Assembly: GCF_947499215.1 (NCBI RefSeq)
Contig: NZ_CANMNI010000001.1
Location: 1 to 64,000, forward strand
Direction of reading: 5' to 3'
DNA from: an uncultured Pontibacter sp.
GTDB lineage: Bacteria > Bacteroidota > Bacteroidia > Cytophagales > Hymenobacteraceae
Length of the DNA stretch: 64,000 nucleotides
The notes below the pieces were generated by a model, which was given only the letters and a program-made list of their open reading frames with translations, searched no databases and had not been told where the DNA came from. Position numbers and translations under genes: made by a program. Below are positions 61,768 to 64,000 of the stretch, piece by piece (positions within the stretch are counted from its first letter, which is position 1; each line of letters opens with the position of its first letter).

Positions 61768-63762
61768 ATGGAAATTCCTTTACTATCTGACGTCGTAATT
61801 ATTCTGGGGCTGTCTGTCGTGGTTATTTTGCTGTTTCAGCGTTTCAAGCTGCCTACGATTCTCGGCTTCTTGATGACGGGTGTAATTGCCGGTCCGCATG
61901 GACTGAGTCTGATTACGGCAGTGCATGATATTGAGATTTTGGCTGAAATAGGCGTTATCCTGCTACTCTTTATAATCGGCATGGAGTTCTCGCTGCGCAA
62001 CCTTGCCCTGATAAAACGCACCGTACTACTTGGAGGCGCCACGCAGGTCGGGGTCACAATTCTGCTGGTGGGACTTTTGCTGATGATGTTTAATTTCTCG
62101 ACAGCAGAAGCTTTTTTTGTAGGTTTTCTCTTCGCGCTCAGCAGTACCGCCATCGTGCTCAAGCTACTGCAGGACAAAGGCGAGATCAACAGTCCCCATG
62201 GAAAGGTGGTGCTGGGTATCCTCATCTTTCAGGATATCATAGTGGTTCCCATGATGCTCGTGGCGCCGCTTATGGCCGGTGGCTCTGAGAATATAGCGGT
62301 GGAGCTCCTACTCATGGTGCTCAAAGGGGCCTTCGTGATTGTATTCGTATTGATTAGCGCCCGCTATTTGGTTCCGAAACTGCTTTTTCTGGTGGCCCAG
62401 ACCAAAAGTAAAGAACTCTTTATTCTCAGCATCGTGGTAATTTGTTTTGCAGTGGCTTGGCTGACTTCAAGTCTGGGCCTCTCGCTGGCACTAGGTGCAT
62501 TTATGGCCGGACTTATTATCTCAGAGTCTGAGTATAGCCACCAAGCTACCAGTAATATTCTTCCCTTCCGTGAGATCTTCACCAGCTTCTTTTTTGTATC
62601 GATCGGTATGTTGCTGGATTTTGGCTTTATGCTCCAGCACTTACCGCTTATTTTAGCGCTTACCCTCTGTACCTTTATCTTAAAAGGCGTGATTGCGGCA
62701 ATGGCTGCTCGCATTCTGCAGTATCCGCTACGTACTTCCCTCCTTGTCGGACTTTCACTTTTTCAGGTAGGTGAGTTTGCCTTTATTCTGTCTAAAACAG
62801 GTATAAACAGCGGCCTGCTATCTGATGAGGTATACCAGTACTTTCTGTCAGTATCGCTGCTCACTATGGCGATCACCCCCTTTGTGATCGGTTCCTTCCA
62901 CACCATTGCTAACAAGCTAAGTGCCCGTTGGGTGCCGGCTAGCAATCAGATACCCAACGCACCGGCCCATGCGGAAGACAACGGCGATTTACACCATCTG
63001 GAAGATCATGTGGTGATAATCGGCTACGGCATAAACGGGCGAAACGTGGCCAAGGCGGCCCGCCATGCCAGTATACCTTATGTCATTGTGGAACTCAATG
63101 CCGTCACGGTAAAGGAGGAACGCTTGCGCGGCGAGCCGATTCTGTACGGCGATGCGGTGCATGGTGTTATTCTATCGCATGTGAGCATTCACAAGGCGCG
63201 TGTGGTCGTTATAGCTATTTCGGACCCCGAGGCTACTAAGCGTATCATTTCGAGCATCCGTGAGATAAGCGACAAGGTGCATATTATTGTGCGCACCCGC
63301 TTTATACAGGAAATGGAGGAAAATTACAGGCTCGGAGCGGATGAAGTTATTCCGGAAGAGTTTGAGACTTCAATTGAAATATTTACCCGGGTGCTTTCCA
63401 AATATTTGATGCCCCGCGATGAAATCGACAATTTCACCAACAGTATTCGGGCGGACAATTACGATATGCTCCGTAGTTTGACGGGACGATCTGCCAATGG
63501 CGGCAACTTCAGTGCCGACCTGCCTGATATCGAAGTGGCTAGCCTTCGGGTGTATACCAAAGATGACACGCTCGTAGGTAAATCGCTGCTTGACGCGGAT
63601 GTGCGCAACCGCTTTGGTATTACGGTGGTGGGTATAAAGCGCGAGGGTGACACGCTGTTGGAAATAAACGCAAAAACGAAGCTAAAACGGGGTGATGTGG
63701 TGTATGTGGTCGGCAAACCGGTCGACGTCATGCGCTTCAACAATTTTGTGCGAGCCGACTAA
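61768..63762 (+). CDS. CPA2-family cation:proton antiporter with TrkA-N and TrkA-C domains
   Basis: 664 aa. Residues 1-~385 form a Na+/H+ exchanger (CPA2) membrane domain with about 12 TM helices, starting LLSDVVIILGLSVVVILLF and including GFLMTGVIAGPHGL near 32 and the LGAFMAGLIISESEY motif near 242-256. A cytosolic TrkA-N domain (~411-530) has the nucleotide-binding loop HVVIIGYGINGRNVAKAARH near 414. A TrkA-C domain (~585-664) ends in KPVDVMRFNNFV. The layout is that of KefB/KefC-like or YbaL-like potassium or proton exchangers, with ligand-gated regulation by NAD(H) or similar. The ion is not certain. A strong terminator follows at 63771. Confidence 0.93.
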   Translation: MEIPLLSDVVIILGLSVVVILLFQRFKLPTILGFLMTGVIAGPHGLSLITAVHDIEILAEIGVILLLFIIGMEFSLRNLALIKRTVLLGGATQVGVTILLVGLLLMMFNFSTAEAFFVGFLFALSSTAIVLKLLQDKGEINSPHGKVVLGILIFQDIIVVPMMLVAPLMAGGSENIAVELLLMVLKGAFVIVFVLISARYLVPKLLFLVAQTKSKELFILSIVVICFAVAWLTSSLGLSLALGAFMAGLIISESEYSHQATSNILPFREIFTSFFFVSIGMLLDFGFMLQHLPLILALTLCTFILKGVIAAMAARILQYPLRTSLLVGLSLFQVGEFAFILSKTGINSGLLSDEVYQYFLSVSLLTMAITPFVIGSFHTIANKLSARWVPASNQIPNAPAHAEDNGDLHHLEDHVVIIGYGINGRNVAKAARHASIPYVIVELNAVTVKEERLRGEPILYGDAVHGVILSHVSIHKARVVVIAISDPEATKRIISSIREISDKVHIIVRTRFIQEMEENYRLGADEVIPEEFETSIEIFTRVLSKYLMPRDEIDNFTNSIRADNYDMLRSLTGRSANGGNFSADLPDIEVASLRVYTKDDTLVGKSLLDADVRNRFGITVVGIKREGDTLLEINAKTKLKRGDVVYVVGKPVDVMRFNNFVRAD

Positions 63763-63770
63763 GGTATAAA

Positions 63771-63807
63771 AGAAAACCCCGCTGTTGAGGCGGGGTTTTC
63801 TTTTTTT
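63771..63807. terminator. Bidirectional terminator, antiporter / DUF4136 gene
   Basis: Perfect 12-bp stem AGAAAACCCCGC / GCGGGGTTTTCT with a seven-base loop and a T-tract. It lies 8 bp after the antiporter stop and overlaps the stop of the convergent gene. Confidence 0.85.
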
Positions 63808-64000
63808 AACGCTGCACGGCGGTAGGCATGCGTTTCATGATTTCCTGTACCAGACTTCTCACTTTACCATAGCCGGCATCAGGGTTTTTGACGGCTCCCT
63901 CCGTCCAGCCGCGCCACAAAAGCTGCTTGCTTTTCGGGTCGATCACATCCACGATCAAAGTGCCTTGCTTAAATAGATCGACGGCCCGGTAGCCCGGCAT
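63806..64000 (-). CDS. DUF4136 domain protein, partial (5' end beyond window)
   Basis: Only the C-terminal 64 residues are in the window; the N-terminus lies beyond 64000. The visible part GTLIVDVIDPKSKQLLWRGW and the closing helix LVQEIMKRMP are typical of the DUF4136 C-terminus, a family of probable lipoproteins of unknown function. Whether this copy has a lipobox cannot be seen. The Met at the very edge is not evidence of the true start. Confidence 0.75.
   Translation of the reverse strand: MPGYRAVDLFKQGTLIVDVIDPKSKQLLWRGWTEGAVKNPDAGYGKVRSLVQEIMKRMPTAVQR

Overview
The window looks like a chromosomal segment of a Bacteroidota bacterium, most likely Cytophagales and perhaps a Hymenobacteraceae/Pontibacter-like genome. 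The phylum is well supported and the genus is a guess. Evidence for the phylum: a secreted M4 peptidase with GEVED repeats and a type IX secretion (T9SS) C-terminal domain; a SusC-type TonB receptor; a TonB receptor paired with a DUF4249 lipoprotein; a heavy-metal RND pump fused to its outer-membrane factor; an E1 alpha/beta fusion; -7 promoter boxes of the TAnnTTTG type; and an almost complete lack of Shine-Dalgarno sequences (one striking exception at 29755). There is no phage, CRISPR array, IS element or integrase. The content is mostly housekeeping and cell-envelope genes, with short intergenic repeats.

Layout. 1-169: two identical tandem tRNA-Thr(TGT) genes. 0.3-3 kb (minus): DUF349-repeat protein and YqgE. 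3.3-7.2 kb (plus): pdxH, a DUF1015 protein, maf, an RlmI-like rRNA methyltransferase. 7.4-14.9 kb (minus): an RsmF-like methyltransferase, a Nudix hydrolase, an acyltransferase, then the tight operon sdaAB-like / TolC / membrane-fusion protein / gpsA. 15.3-18.3 kb (plus): tryptophan 2,3-dioxygenase, an FAD dehydrogenase, a CoA-binding protein. 18.6-22.8 kb: ybbP and ybbA (minus), divergent from a lipoprotein GDSL esterase. 23-29 kb (minus): a metal-efflux operon with a Cys-rich small protein, the CzcA-TolC fusion and a CusB-like adaptor. 29.2-31.8 kb (plus): ECF sigma factor, a one-TM probable regulator and an outer-membrane barrel protein. 31.8-35.1 kb: divergent TrmH-family methyltransferase and a BamA/TamA-like lipoprotein. 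35.2-37.3 kb (minus): E1 fusion. 37.5-42.3 kb (plus): hemF, PAP2 phosphatase, TonB receptor, DUF4249. 42.3-45.1 kb: riboflavin synthase (minus); pcm, an acyl-CoA thioesterase and an unassigned protein that may be a divergent DNA polymerase III psi (plus). 45.3-50.7 kb (minus): TlpA-like lipoprotein, gatB, alaS. 50.9-56.8 kb (plus): MerR regulator, dprA, class IV aminotransferase, M4 peptidase. 56.9-64 kb: orphan SusC-like receptor (minus), Gfo/Idh/MocA oxidoreductase (plus), thyA (minus), CPA2 antiporter (plus), and a DUF4136 protein cut by the window end (minus).

Most convergent gene pairs are separated by strong bidirectional hairpin terminators, and ten are listed. The signals most worth a second look are the high density of the hexamer GGTATA/TATACC, which appears to shape rare ATA codon use; the psi-like protein at 44424-45086; the pump-OMF fusion with an internal signal-peptide-like segment and its Cys-rich neighbour; a family of intergenic inverted repeats; and an orphan copy of the secreted-peptidase leader at 22833. 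None of these is proven here, and each lists a decisive check.
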